Assembly: GCF_004000745.1 (NCBI RefSeq)
Contig: NZ_BILV01000013.1
Location: 1-64,000, forward strand
Length of the DNA stretch: 64,000 nt
DNA from: Paenibacillus barengoltzii NBRC 101215
GTDB taxonomy: Bacteria; Bacillota; Bacilli; Paenibacillales; Paenibacillaceae
Direction: 5' to 3'
Positions 1 to 8,909 of this stretch are shown piece by piece; position 1 is the first letter of the stretch; the number at the start of each line of letters is the position of its first letter. The translations under genes and the position numbers were made by a program. Below the pieces are notes generated by a model, which was given only the letters and a program-made list of their open reading frames with translations, was not told the origin of the DNA and did not search any database.

Positions 1-26
1 CACGACAAGTACCTTTTCTCTAAAAA

Positions 27-46
27 TCAACTGTACTTTTACATTT
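27..46 (-). repeat. Isolated copy of an AAAAGTAC-centred dispersed repeat
   Basis: On the minus strand this reads close to AAATGYAAAAGTACAKTTGA. Four more copies lie at 58121-58303. It sits in the gap upstream of the first operon, where no gene is visible. It is probably a genome-wide intergenic repeat of this lineage. Confidence 0.55.
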
Positions 47-115
47 GGCCTCAGGCCGCTAATCTCAGCCACTTGAATTTGATCTTAACCCCAAAAATCA
101 ATCATCCTATAAGCA

Positions 116-160
116 CAGGAGAACACCGTCACAGCCGGTTTTCTCCTGCTTTCGTTTTTT
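116..160 (+). terminator. Rho-independent terminator of an upstream gene
   Basis: A 13-bp stem with one mismatch (116-128 with 136-148) encloses a 7-nt loop and is followed by a T-rich tract ending in six Ts. It separates whatever lies left of the window from the operon starting at 273. Confidence 0.8.
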
Positions 161-180
161 GGGGCGATATAAGGTCGTTG
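159..180 (+). promoter_or_regulatory. Copy A of a 22-bp element shared by two leaders of the operon
   Basis: The core GGGGCGAT(A/T)TAAGG recurs at 4506-4527 with 20 of 22 positions identical. Weaker similarity continues for about 15 bp. The two copies precede the first gene of the operon and its solute-binding-protein gene, so an operator or promoter element is likely. The regulator at 9716 is the natural candidate to bind it, which is inference. Confidence 0.45.
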
Positions 181-272
181 TCTGGAATTCCGCCCGCTTC
201 TACGATAAAGGGGAAACCGTAAGGCTTCATAGACCGTCTTGCGAATCCCTTGCATAGAAGAGGTGACGAAAA

Positions 273-1289
273 ATGAAAACGATATCGGAGTTGGAGCAGC
301 GGTTAAGCGAGCCCTCAGACCGGTTGATTCGGGATCTGACCCAACTGGACGGCGATGTGCTGATTCTTGGCGTTGGTGGAAAAATGGGCCCCAGCTTAGC
401 GAAGCTGCTGGCTCGGGGCTTGGCCGCCGCAGGGAAGACGATGAAGGTCACCGGCGTGTCGCGGTTTTCTTCGGGAACGCTGCGGGAAGAGCTGGAGGCC
501 GCCGGCATTCGCACCATTTCGGCGGACCTGCTGGATGAAAACGCATTGTCGCGCTTGCCAGAGGCGCCCAATGTCATTTACATGGCTGGCAATAAGTTTG
601 GAACAACCGGGCGTGAGTATTATACCTGGGCCATGAACGCCTATTTGCCGGGGCGGGTTGCGGAGAAGTTTAAGGCGTCGCGGATCGTTGCTTTCTCGTC
701 CGGCAATATTTATCCGTTGACGGAGATCACCAAAGGCGGGGCTTCGGAAGAAACCGCGCCTGCGCCGATTGGTGAATATGCACAATCCTGTTTAGGGCGG
801 GAGCGGGTGTTTGAGTATTTTTCCCGCAAAAACGGCACGCCGCTCGTTAACTTCCGGCTGAATTATGCGATTGATATGCGTTACGGCATCTTGTTGGAGG
901 TCGCCAAGGCGGTGAAGGAGCGAGAACCCATCGACCTGAATATGGGCATGGTCAACGTCATTTGGCAAGGGGACGCCAATGAAATGGCAATCCGTTCGCT
1001 GCTCCATTGTGCCTCACCGCCGAAGACAATCAATGTCACTGGACCGGAGACTGTATCGATCCGTTGGCTGGCTGAACGGTTTGGAGAAGCCTTTGGTATC
1101 GAGCCGATCTTCACCGGTGAGGAACAGCCAACCGCATTATTAAGTAATGCGTCCACCTCCCATGCGATATGGGGATATCCGCTGGTTTCTTTGAGACAAA
1201 TGATGCAGTGGACAGTGGAGTGGATCGAGGCGGGGGGAGCGACGTTAGGCAAACCTACGCATTTTCAGGAACGGGGAGGGGTGTTCTGA
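273..1289 (+). CDS. NAD-dependent epimerase/dehydratase-like SDR protein
   Basis: A 338-residue extended short-chain dehydrogenase-like protein. Near residues 31-37 it has a nucleotide-binding glycine motif (LGVGGKMG), then the FSSGNIYP strand typical of sugar epimerases. The catalytic region reads EYAQSCLGRER: the tyrosine is present, but the lysine expected four residues later is cysteine. It may therefore bind NAD and a sugar without normal SDR chemistry, or use a variant mechanism. The start is an ATG behind GAGGTGA. Its stop overlaps the next start (TGATG), so the two genes are translationally coupled. Context suggests oxidation or epimerisation of an imported sugar or uronate. The substrate is unknown. 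Confidence 0.8.
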   Translation: MKTISELEQRLSEPSDRLIRDLTQLDGDVLILGVGGKMGPSLAKLLARGLAAAGKTMKVTGVSRFSSGTLREELEAAGIRTISADLLDENALSRLPEAPNVIYMAGNKFGTTGREYYTWAMNAYLPGRVAEKFKASRIVAFSSGNIYPLTEITKGGASEETAPAPIGEYAQSCLGRERVFEYFSRKNGTPLVNFRLNYAIDMRYGILLEVAKAVKEREPIDLNMGMVNVIWQGDANEMAIRSLLHCASPPKTINVTGPETVSIRWLAERFGEAFGIEPIFTGEEQPTALLSNASTSHAIWGYPLVSLRQMMQWTVEWIEAGGATLGKPTHFQERGGVF

Positions 1290-2365
1290 TGGGCGAGCAA
1301 CCGCAGTTGAAACCTGAGCTGCATCAGCTGCTGCACCGCGGAACGGTCATCCCCGCCCACCCGTTGGCGCTGGACGCACAGCGCCGCTTGGATGAGCGGC
1401 GGCAACGTGCGTTAACGCGCTATTACATCGCCGCCGGCAGCGGCGGGATCGCAGTAGGTGTCCACTCAACGCAATTCGAGATTCGCGATCCGAAGATCGG
1501 TCTGTTTGAGCCGGTGCTCCGCCTGGCTGCCGAGGAAGTGGAAGCCGCCGGGCTTCAGCGCCCGTTCCTTAAGGTCGCGGGTATCTGCGGCCCAACCGAG
1601 CAGGCTGTGCGCGAAGCTGAGTTGGCTGCCGGGCTGGGCTATGACCTGGGACTGGTCAGCAACGGCGGGCTGACGGATTGCAGCGAGGCGGAGCTGATCC
1701 GCCGCACGGAAGCGATCTCGGCGGTGCTTCCCGTCTGCGGATTTTATTTGCAGCCGTCCGTGGGGGGCAGGCGGCTTAGCTTTGCGTTTTGGCGCGAACT
1801 CGCCGAGCTGCCGGGAGTGAAGGCGATCAAAATCGCTCCCTTCAACCGTTACCAAACGCTGGATGTCGTACGGGCGGTATGCGAATCGAGCCGCCGGGAT
1901 GACATTGCCTTGTACACGGGCAATGACGATAACATCGTGGCCGACTTGCTTACGGTCTATCAATGCCGCACTGCCGCGGGGGAAATGGTGGAGAAGCGGA
2001 TCGTCGGCGGCCTGCTGGGCCACTGGGCTGTATGGACGTCCAAAGCGGTGGAGCTGCTGGAGGAGATCATCGCTCTCCGTGAAAGCGGAGCCCCGATTCC
2101 TTCGGAGCTGTTAACCCGTGGCATCCGAATTACGGATGCGAATGCGGCCTTTTTTGACGCGGCCAATGGGTTTAAGGGCTGTCTTCCCGGCATTCATGAA
2201 GTGCTGCGGCGCCAAGGCCTGCTGGCTGGAAGATGGTGTCTTGATCCGGAGGAAGAGCTGTCACCGGGACAAATCGAAGAAATTGATCGCGTCTATCGCG
2301 CATATCCTGATCTTAATGATGATCCGTTTGTCCAAGCTGGGCTGCAACAGTGGTTAGGTCAGTAA
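1289..2365 (+). CDS. Dihydrodipicolinate synthase family aldolase/lyase
   Basis: A 358-residue TIM-barrel protein of the DHDPS/N-acetylneuraminate lyase superfamily, whose members form a Schiff base between a lysine and a 2-oxo acid. The likely Schiff-base lysine is in VKAIKIAPFNRY. The conserved tyrosine-containing strand GFYLQPS comes before it. The open frame extends further upstream, but the ATG that overlaps the previous stop is the likely start. A second, distant member of the superfamily closes the operon at 12422. In uronate pathways such enzymes cleave or dehydrate 2-keto-3-deoxy acids, which fits a lyase-containing operon. Lysine biosynthesis is unlikely in this setting. Confidence 0.8.
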   Translation: MGEQPQLKPELHQLLHRGTVIPAHPLALDAQRRLDERRQRALTRYYIAAGSGGIAVGVHSTQFEIRDPKIGLFEPVLRLAAEEVEAAGLQRPFLKVAGICGPTEQAVREAELAAGLGYDLGLVSNGGLTDCSEAELIRRTEAISAVLPVCGFYLQPSVGGRRLSFAFWRELAELPGVKAIKIAPFNRYQTLDVVRAVCESSRRDDIALYTGNDDNIVADLLTVYQCRTAAGEMVEKRIVGGLLGHWAVWTSKAVELLEEIIALRESGAPIPSELLTRGIRITDANAAFFDAANGFKGCLPGIHEVLRRQGLLAGRWCLDPEEELSPGQIEEIDRVYRAYPDLNDDPFVQAGLQQWLGQ

Positions 2366-2424
2366 CATGTATGGCTTGAGAGCGGCTAAGATCCCTTAGC
2401 CGAACGAGGAGGCAAACAGAATCC

Positions 2425-4494
2425 ATGGCACTAAAAAAGCAAGGAAGTTTGGAAACACCGCGTTTCTATTGGAATGAAGAGGATCGAAAGTTTATCGTGG
2501 ACGCCTGCCGCAAGCATTGGCCCGAGGAAGTGGAGCAAGTGTTGCACCGGGCTGACTTGGCTGCGCGGAACACGTTTATTTTCACCCATCGCTGGGATAT
2601 GGAACGCTGCGAAGAGGAGGTAACCTTCGAGAACGGGATCAATTGGGATTACCGACATAACGAAGATTTGGAATGGCTGGTGATGCTGAACCGGGCGCGG
2701 TACATGGGCGAGCTGGGGCAAGCGTATTGGTTAACCGGCGAAGAATCGTACGCTCAGGCGTATATTCGTCTGCTGAAGGATTGGATGACGCAAAACCCGC
2801 TGACGGAAGCCGAAGTGCGGGAAAGCGTCGGACGGAGCTATAACGTCAAGGACACTTGGCGCAAGCTGGACAGCGGCATCCGAATTACCCACTGGCTCAA
2901 AGGCTATTATTGTGTACGCAGATCTAAACATTGGGGGACGGAAGAAGAAGCGTTATTCCTCGAAGCGATCCGTCGGCATGGCATGTATCTGAGCATCGCT
3001 TATACGTCGCATGACCGGCAAAGCAACTGGGGATTCCTCGAAACGAACGGCCTGTTTCAACTGGCGCTCTTGTTTCCTGAAGTGGAGGAAGCCGCAACCT
3101 GGCTGCAAACCGCGATTGAACGACTGGTTGAGATGTGTCAGCTCCAGGTTTATGATGATGGCCTGCAAAATGAACAAAGCAGCATGTACCACCATGAGGT
3201 GTTGCATTGCTTGTTTGAATCCGTATGGCTTGCAGAGCTTAATCGTATTTCGTTACCTTCGGTGCTGCACGATACCTTAAACCGCATGTTCACCGCCTCA
3301 CTGACGATCGTTCAGCCGGATGGCCGCCAGCCGAACTTTAGTGACAGCGACAGCACGGATATCCGCGATGTGCTGGCGCGAGGGGCAGTACTGTACCGGC
3401 GGGGGGATCTGAAATCGCAAGCTTATTCCGTGCTGGATTACGATGGGATCTGGTATTTCACGCAAAAAGGGTTCGAGTTGTACGAGAAACTTGAAGTAAA
3501 AGCGCCGGACTTCGTCTCCAAGGAACTGACGCAAAGCGGGTATGCCTTCATGCGCAGCGATTGGCAGCGGACCGCCCGCTACCTCTGGTTTGATCACGGG
3601 CATATGGATGTGATTCGGGCCCACGGTCATGACGATGCCCTGCACATCAGCTTGTTTGCTTACGGCCGTGAGTTTCTGGTTGATCCGGGACGTTGCACCT
3701 ATATGGAGAACCGGGATCGCCAATATTTTAAGGGATCGCTCCAGCATAATACGGTATCTGTCGACGGGCAGACGATTTCGGAGTATGTGGATTCCTGGAA
3801 GTGGAACCATGTCGCCCGTTCACTGGGTCAGGTATGGCGGACCACGCCGGAATACGATTATGCCCAAGGGGGTCATGACGGCTATTGGCGCTTGCCCCAT
3901 CCGGTTCAAGTGCTGCGGCAAATCTTATTCGTCAAGCCGGACTATTGGGTGGTCGTCGACACCTGCCGATCCCATGGGGATGCGGAGCATGCGTACGCGT
4001 TGCCCTTTCATTTGGCGGAAGGGCTTGAAGTGCGGTTTCAAGCGGACGGTCATCTCGTTATCGGAGACGCTGGCGGCGGCGAGGGACCCGTGCTGCGGAT
4101 TTTACCGCTTCACCCGGTGAAGATCGACGTCGAACCCAGCTGGATTTCCCGCAACTATAACGAAAAAACACCGTCCTGCCGAGCGATCCTTCGCCAATCC
4201 GGCCAAGGATTTACGCAGTTTGTTACGGTGTTATACCCTGCCCAGCGGCAGAGTGAGGCACCACCGGTAATCCGCCTGCTGGATGTGCTGGATAGCTATG
4301 GCCATCCGGTTCCAGGAGAGCTGGCGACGGCCCTGTCGATCACCCATGACGGCGGTGAGGATGCGATGTTGTTTTCGCACCAGGGGCCCCGCAGTTATCA
4401 ATTTGCCGGAGTTCACCTCTGCGGCGATGTGCTGCTGGTACGCCGTTCTCATAAGGCGGCATCCCCCCTCCGATCGTATATCGTTAACGTCTAG
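2425..4494 (+). CDS. Heparinase II/III family polysaccharide lyase, probably cytoplasmic
   Basis: A 689-residue protein with the layout of heparinase II/III and related alginate or oligo-uronide lyases: an N-terminal alpha/alpha-toroid followed by a beta-sandwich. Family-like segments are NWGFLETNGLFQL, YHHEVLHCLFES, and the histidine-rich GHMDVIRAHGHDDALHISL followed by FLVDPG, the usual start of the Heparinase_II_III domain. These lyases cleave bonds next to uronic acids by beta-elimination. No signal peptide or membrane anchor is visible. It therefore probably acts on oligosaccharides after import by the adjacent ABC transporter. AGGAGGC lies 11 bases before the ATG. Confidence 0.85.
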   Translation: MALKKQGSLETPRFYWNEEDRKFIVDACRKHWPEEVEQVLHRADLAARNTFIFTHRWDMERCEEEVTFENGINWDYRHNEDLEWLVMLNRARYMGELGQAYWLTGEESYAQAYIRLLKDWMTQNPLTEAEVRESVGRSYNVKDTWRKLDSGIRITHWLKGYYCVRRSKHWGTEEEALFLEAIRRHGMYLSIAYTSHDRQSNWGFLETNGLFQLALLFPEVEEAATWLQTAIERLVEMCQLQVYDDGLQNEQSSMYHHEVLHCLFESVWLAELNRISLPSVLHDTLNRMFTASLTIVQPDGRQPNFSDSDSTDIRDVLARGAVLYRRGDLKSQAYSVLDYDGIWYFTQKGFELYEKLEVKAPDFVSKELTQSGYAFMRSDWQRTARYLWFDHGHMDVIRAHGHDDALHISLFAYGREFLVDPGRCTYMENRDRQYFKGSLQHNTVSVDGQTISEYVDSWKWNHVARSLGQVWRTTPEYDYAQGGHDGYWRLPHPVQVLRQILFVKPDYWVVVDTCRSHGDAEHAYALPFHLAEGLEVRFQADGHLVIGDAGGGEGPVLRILPLHPVKIDVEPSWISRNYNEKTPSCRAILRQSGQGFTQFVTVLYPAQRQSEAPPVIRLLDVLDSYGHPVPGELATALSITHDGGEDAMLFSHQGPRSYQFAGVHLCGDVLLVRRSHKAASPLRSYIVNV

Positions 4495-4505
4495 TGCGCA
4501 TGAAT

Positions 4506-4527
4506 TTGGGGCGATTTAAGGACGTTG
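4506..4527 (+). promoter_or_regulatory. Copy B of the shared 22-bp element
   Basis: It matches 159-180 at 20 of 22 positions. Its right half forms the left arm of an 11-bp hairpin (4518-4528 with 4537-4547, loop of 8), so the element may act as DNA operator, RNA structure or both. It lies between the lyase and the solute-binding-protein gene. Confidence 0.45.
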
Positions 4528-4547
4528 ATCTCTAATTCAGCGTCCTT
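4518..4547 (+). other. Intercistronic hairpin before the solute-binding-protein gene
   Basis: Eleven consecutive pairs including one G-U, with an 8-nt loop and no T tract. It is more likely an mRNA-stabilising or processing hairpin than a terminator. This would fit the higher expression usually needed for a binding protein. Confidence 0.5.
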
Positions 4548-4588
4548 TACTTTGAAGATAACCACAACACCACTCTCATCGACATTCT

Positions 4589-4602
4589 TGAAAAAGCTTA
4601 CA
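4589..4602 (+). promoter_or_regulatory. cre-like site upstream of the binding-protein gene
   Basis: TGAAAAAGCTTACA matches the CcpA consensus TGWAARCGYTWWCA at 13 of 14 positions; the central C is replaced by A. Catabolite repression of sugar uptake is plausible. Confidence 0.4.
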
Positions 4603-4631
4603 CGGGGTGGAAATAAGCAAGGGGGATGGAA

Positions 4632-6011
4632 ATGGGACGTCTGGGTAGAAAGCGGAAAAACATAGGGGCTATCGTCATATTGGCGTTCATGTTGGTCGTA
4701 TCGGCTTGCTCCGGAGGAGGGAACGGGGCTCAATCCAGCAATGGCGGCGACGAGGGGCAACCGCAGAATCAGCCGCAGGAGACGATGGGCAAGCCGGTGG
4801 AGCTGAGACTGGGCTATTATTCCTCGGCACAAACCGATGCCAAGATGCAGGAGCTGATCGCCAAGTTCCAGGAGAAGCATCCGAATATTAAGATCAAGAC
4901 GGAGTCTTCACCGTATAATCAGTTCTTCCAGAAGCTAGATACACAAATCGCCGCTGAGAGCGCGCCAGACCTCTGGTTATCCGACGGTGTGCTTGTCCCG
5001 AAATACGCGGAGCGCGGTGTTTTAAAGGATTTGACCGAATGGATTGAACGGGATTTGCAGAAGGACGACTATTACGGTCTCGACTTTAACAAAGACGCAA
5101 ACGGGAAATATTGGGGCGTCCCGCAGGGCATTCAAATTGCGGTTCTCTACTATAACAAGGATATGTTTGATGAGGCTAAAGTGGAGTATCCCACCGAAGA
5201 CTGGACCTGGGACGATCTCAAGGCAGCGGCGGAGAAGCTGACCAAGGATTCGAATGGCGTGTATGCGACCGATTCCGCTTTTGACAAAAACAAAGTGGCC
5301 CAATACGGCCTGACCTTCTTCAGTATTACGGAAGGTTGGATGACGGTGCTGAAATCTTACGGCGGCGGCGTGCTGGACGAAACGCTGACGAAGTCGATTA
5401 TCAATACCCCGGAGAACAAGCAGGCGATGGAATGGATCGTAGACGGTATGCAGCGTGAGCTGTTAACCACCCCTTCCGATTTAAAAAGCTTCCAGAGCAA
5501 CATGGCCCCCTTCCCCAGCAAAGCGGCTGCAATGCGCATTGGGATCTACGCTCGCACGATTGACGCGAATGCGGCGGAGCTGAATTACGACGTGACCTTG
5601 CTGCCGAAGGGACCAGACGGCAAGCGGTTCTCCCCGGTGATCGCCAACTCCTGGGTTATCAATAAGAAGGCGGAAGGCGCCAAGGGCGAGGCCGCTTGGG
5701 AATGGGTGAAATATTGGGCCACCGAGGACGATGTGCAAAAAGAATGGGCCAGCTTAGGCGAAGCGGTACCGGTGAAAAAATCGGTGGCCAACTCCGAACA
5801 ATTCTTAAGCGGCAAGCCCGACAACAAGCAGGCGTTCCTGGACAGCTTCGAATTCGCCGGAACGTTGGACGTGAACGCGGTCTGGAGCGAATGGGTCGGC
5901 AAATTTGGAGACAGCATCAACCGGGCTTTCGAAGGAGAGATCAGCGTCGATGAGGCGTTAACTCAGGCGGATAAGGATGTGCAGCAGGTGCTGGACGAAT
6001 TTTATAAGTAA
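4632..6011 (+). CDS. Sugar ABC transporter solute-binding lipoprotein
   Basis: About 459 residues, family 1 extracellular solute-binding protein. It has a basic N-terminus, a hydrophobic stretch and the lipobox VVSAC, so the mature protein is lipid-anchored outside the membrane. Asn, Gln and Gly-rich sequence links the anchor to the binding domain, which has the usual LWLSDG and YYNKDMFDEA segments. An in-frame ATG at 4626 abuts the GGGGG ribosome site, so 4632 has better spacing. Two permeases follow directly. No ATPase gene is in the operon, so a shared MsmX-type ATPase encoded elsewhere is expected. Confidence 0.88.
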   Translation: MGRLGRKRKNIGAIVILAFMLVVSACSGGGNGAQSSNGGDEGQPQNQPQETMGKPVELRLGYYSSAQTDAKMQELIAKFQEKHPNIKIKTESSPYNQFFQKLDTQIAAESAPDLWLSDGVLVPKYAERGVLKDLTEWIERDLQKDDYYGLDFNKDANGKYWGVPQGIQIAVLYYNKDMFDEAKVEYPTEDWTWDDLKAAAEKLTKDSNGVYATDSAFDKNKVAQYGLTFFSITEGWMTVLKSYGGGVLDETLTKSIINTPENKQAMEWIVDGMQRELLTTPSDLKSFQSNMAPFPSKAAAMRIGIYARTIDANAAELNYDVTLLPKGPDGKRFSPVIANSWVINKKAEGAKGEAAWEWVKYWATEDDVQKEWASLGEAVPVKKSVANSEQFLSGKPDNKQAFLDSFEFAGTLDVNAVWSEWVGKFGDSINRAFEGEISVDEALTQADKDVQQVLDEFYK

Positions 6012-6045
6012 TAAGCCGGGTTGTACATTTCCATAAGAAAGCGTG

Positions 6046-7023
6046 ATGAACATGGTTGAAAAAACGGTGGAACTTCGGACGGGAGACTTGACGCAGGTAG
6101 AGTCTCCTCCGATTCGCAAAAGACGAAGTCGCTTGCATCATGACGGCAAATGGGGGCTCCTGATGGTGACCCCCTATATCATTCATTTTCTCGTGTTTGT
6201 ATTAGGTTCGCTGCTAGCCTCCTTGTATTTCAGCTTCTCAGAGTATGACATCCTGAATCCTCCGAAATGGACCGGATGGGACAACTACACCAAGCTGCTG
6301 AACGAGCCGGTCTTCTGGAAGGCGCTGTGGAACACCGTCTATTTCACGATTTTGTTTGTGCCGTTGCAGACCTTTTTTGCGCTTGTTCTGGCGGTGGCGT
6401 TAAACCAGAAGCTGCGGGCGTTGAAGTTGTTTCGGCTGGCGCATTTTTTGCCGGTCATCTCCTCTTGGACGGTCATTATGTACGTATCGGATGCGGTGTT
6501 TAACCCGCGGTTTGGCTTTGCCAATTCATTGCTGCAAGCGATCGGCCTAAGTCCGCAAAAATGGCTCCAGGATGAGCATCTCGTCATCCCGCTGCTTGTG
6601 CTCATCGCGGTGTGGAAGGGGATTGGCTACATTATGGTGATCTATTTGGCTGGACTGCAAAACGTCCCCTCTGAGGTGTACGAGGCGGCTGAAATCGACG
6701 GAGCGGGGACGATCCAGAAGTTTCGCCGGATAACGGTTCCGCTCATTTCAAGCACGACGTTCCTGGTGCTGATCATGAGTACAATCTCGACGTTCCAGGC
6801 GTTTGAGCAAATCTACGTCATGACCGGCGGGGCGATGGATGCGTCGTCCGCAGGCGGGCCAAACAAAGCGAGTCTGGTGCTGATGATCTACTTGTATCAG
6901 GAGGGCTTCTCGTTCCTGCGCATGGGATATGCTTCCGCCATTGCCTGGGTGCTGTTCGTGATTCTGTTCTTGCTGACGGTCGTCCAAATGACGCTGCAGA
7001 AAAAGTGGGTGCATTACGAATGA
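6046..7023 (+). CDS. Sugar ABC transporter permease, MalF/UgpA type
   Basis: About 325 residues with six predicted membrane segments after a charged cytoplasmic N-terminus (KRRSRLHH). The EAA loop that contacts the ATPase is present (EVYEAAEIDGAGTIQKFRRI). Possible starts are GTG 6043, ATG 6046 and ATG 6052; the ribosome site (AAGAAAG) is weak. The stop overlaps the next start by ATGA. With its neighbours it forms a carbohydrate importer of the CUT1 class. Confidence 0.88.
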   Translation: MNMVEKTVELRTGDLTQVESPPIRKRRSRLHHDGKWGLLMVTPYIIHFLVFVLGSLLASLYFSFSEYDILNPPKWTGWDNYTKLLNEPVFWKALWNTVYFTILFVPLQTFFALVLAVALNQKLRALKLFRLAHFLPVISSWTVIMYVSDAVFNPRFGFANSLLQAIGLSPQKWLQDEHLVIPLLVLIAVWKGIGYIMVIYLAGLQNVPSEVYEAAEIDGAGTIQKFRRITVPLISSTTFLVLIMSTISTFQAFEQIYVMTGGAMDASSAGGPNKASLVLMIYLYQEGFSFLRMGYASAIAWVLFVILFLLTVVQMTLQKKWVHYE

Positions 7024-7835
7024 AGAAGAAAAAAATCGCCGGTTACCTCGTTATCATTTGCAGCTCGTTGATTATGTTCCTGCCTTTTCTGACGACCGTG
7101 TTTAACTCCTTAAAAAGCTATGCCCAATACACCAAATTTCCACCGGAATGGCTGCCATCGCCGGTACAGTGGAGCAATTATGCCGAAGTGTGGAAGCTTG
7201 GTTCGTTTGGTCAGTATACGATGAATAGTGTGATCATCACGGTGCTGTCGGTGATTGGCGCGCTGATCTCCTGCTCGATGGTGGCGTTCGCGTTTGCGCG
7301 GCTCAAGTTTCCTTTCAAAAATACCTTGTTCCTTGTCGTTCTCGGCACCATGATGATTCCGCCGGTCGTTCTGATCATTCCGCAGTTCGTCATTTTCAAG
7401 TCGTTGCATTTACTTGATACACTGACGCCGCTCTGGATTATCGAATGGCTGGCCCAGCCGTTTGGTATTTTTCTGATGCGGCAAGCCTTTTTGGGCATTC
7501 CTCGGGATTATGAGGAATCGGCCCGGCTGGACGGCTGCAACCCGATGCAAATTTATTGGCGGATCTTTATGCCGATGTGTAAGCCTACCTTCGCGACGTT
7601 AGCCGTATTCACGTTTATGACGAAGTGGAACGAAATATTGTCTCCGGCGATCTTCTTAACCTCGAAAGAAAACTTTACGTTGCCGATCGGCATTTTGTCG
7701 ATGGCTGGCCAATGGTCGGGTAATGAACAATATATGGTCGCCGCCGCGTTGATGAGCCTGATCCCGATCCTGCTCGTTTTCTTGTTTGCGGAGAAATATT
7801 TTGTGCAAGGCAGTAATTCTGCTGGTATTAAGTAG
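7020..7835 (+). CDS. Sugar ABC transporter permease, MalG/UgpE type
   Basis: About 271 residues and six predicted membrane helices. The EAA loop reads DYEESARLDGCNPMQIYWRI. The frame is open from 7005, but ATG 7020 overlaps the preceding stop (ATGA) and begins MKKKKIAGYL, a normal positive-inside N-terminus. The C-terminal codons and stop are duplicated 46 bp downstream; see the repeat at 7806-7883. It is the partner of the preceding permease. Confidence 0.88.
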   Translation: MKKKKIAGYLVIICSSLIMFLPFLTTVFNSLKSYAQYTKFPPEWLPSPVQWSNYAEVWKLGSFGQYTMNSVIITVLSVIGALISCSMVAFAFARLKFPFKNTLFLVVLGTMMIPPVVLIIPQFVIFKSLHLLDTLTPLWIIEWLAQPFGIFLMRQAFLGIPRDYEESARLDGCNPMQIYWRIFMPMCKPTFATLAVFTFMTKWNEILSPAIFLTSKENFTLPIGILSMAGQWSGNEQYMVAAALMSLIPILLVFLFAEKYFVQGSNSAGIK

Positions 7836-7883
7836 GGCAGCGGAATTCTGCCAAGGCAGTAATTCTGCTGGCATTAAGTAGGG
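7806..7883 (+). repeat. 46-bp-period direct duplication of a permease gene end
   Basis: A 32-bp unit at 7806-7837, which encodes the last residues and stop of the permease, recurs at 7852-7883 with one difference. The second copy lies outside the gene and runs up to the next ribosome site. It looks like a recent local duplication. Confidence 0.85.
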
Positions 7884-7900
7884 TGAAAAGGAGTGAGCTT

Positions 7901-8893
7901 ATGCGTTACCGGGTTGCATTGATCGGGGCCGGCGGCATTGCACGCCATCATTTGGACGCGATTCGGCAGCTGGGGCCGGAGCGGCTGACTGCGGTGGCGG
8001 TAGCGGAGCCGGATGAGAGCAGGGGGCGGGCCGTGGCAAAGGAATACGCCTTAAGATGGTACGACGACTATCGGAAGCTGATCATTCAGGAACAGCCGGA
8101 CATCGCCATTATTGCACTGCCGCACCATCTGCACGAGGACTGTGCCGTCTTCTGCGCGGCGAACGGCAGTCATCTGCTGCTGGAGAAGCCGATGGCACTA
8201 ACCTCCGCGTCCTGCGACGTTATTCTAAACGCAGTGAAGGAAGCGGGCGTCACGTTGATGGTCGGGCACACACAGCACTATTTGCCGGCGAATCGGCAAG
8301 CGAAGGCCCTGATCGAAAGCGGGCGGTTGGGCAAGCTGGTGGCCATTCACGACACCCGGCATAAGTCCTACTTCGAGGAAGACAGGCCGCGTTGGTTCCT
8401 GGAGAAGGAGAAGGCCGGAGGCGGCATCCTGATGAATTTAGGCGCCCACTCGGTCGACAAAATTCAATGGCTCACTGGCAGCCGGATAACCAAGGTGAAG
8501 GCGGTCCTAAGCTACGAAGCGCCCATCGGCAATGTGGAAGGCAGCGGTGTAGTCCTGGCGGCAACGGAAGACGGTCTCGGTGCAGTGATCGTACAATCCG
8601 GTTATCCCGGCGTGGCGAAAGATGAGACGGAGTTGATTTTTACTGGCGGAATGGCCCGGCTGGTCTCCCATCAGGGATTATGGATCAGCCGTGACGGGCA
8701 CTACGAGCTGACGGAGGATTTCAAGCCCGAAGACGTTAAAGAGCCGTTTACCGCACAGCTGGATGATCTGCTGGTGGCGATTGAGCATCGCGCTGAGCCG
8801 GAGTGCTCCGGTGAATACGCCAAGTCGGTGATTTCTGTTCTGGAGGCGGTGTACCGTTCGCAGGAGGAGGGGGCGGAGCAGGTTGTTCAATAA
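7901..8893 (+). CDS. Gfo/Idh/MocA family oxidoreductase
   Basis: About 330 residues. A Rossmann motif GAGGIARHH lies near the N-terminus, and the family signature LEKPMA, carrying the catalytic-region lysine, lies near residue 95. A C-terminal alpha/beta substrate domain follows. These enzymes oxidise or reduce sugars, inositols and their derivatives with NAD(P). The frame is open from 7883, but AAAGGAG precedes ATG 7901. The gene belongs to the catabolic half of the operon. The exact sugar is not predictable. Confidence 0.87.
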   Translation: MRYRVALIGAGGIARHHLDAIRQLGPERLTAVAVAEPDESRGRAVAKEYALRWYDDYRKLIIQEQPDIAIIALPHHLHEDCAVFCAANGSHLLLEKPMALTSASCDVILNAVKEAGVTLMVGHTQHYLPANRQAKALIESGRLGKLVAIHDTRHKSYFEEDRPRWFLEKEKAGGGILMNLGAHSVDKIQWLTGSRITKVKAVLSYEAPIGNVEGSGVVLAATEDGLGAVIVQSGYPGVAKDETELIFTGGMARLVSHQGLWISRDGHYELTEDFKPEDVKEPFTAQLDDLLVAIEHRAEPECSGEYAKSVISVLEAVYRSQEEGAEQVVQ

Positions 8894-8909
8894 CGAAGGA
8901 ACCTCCGTA

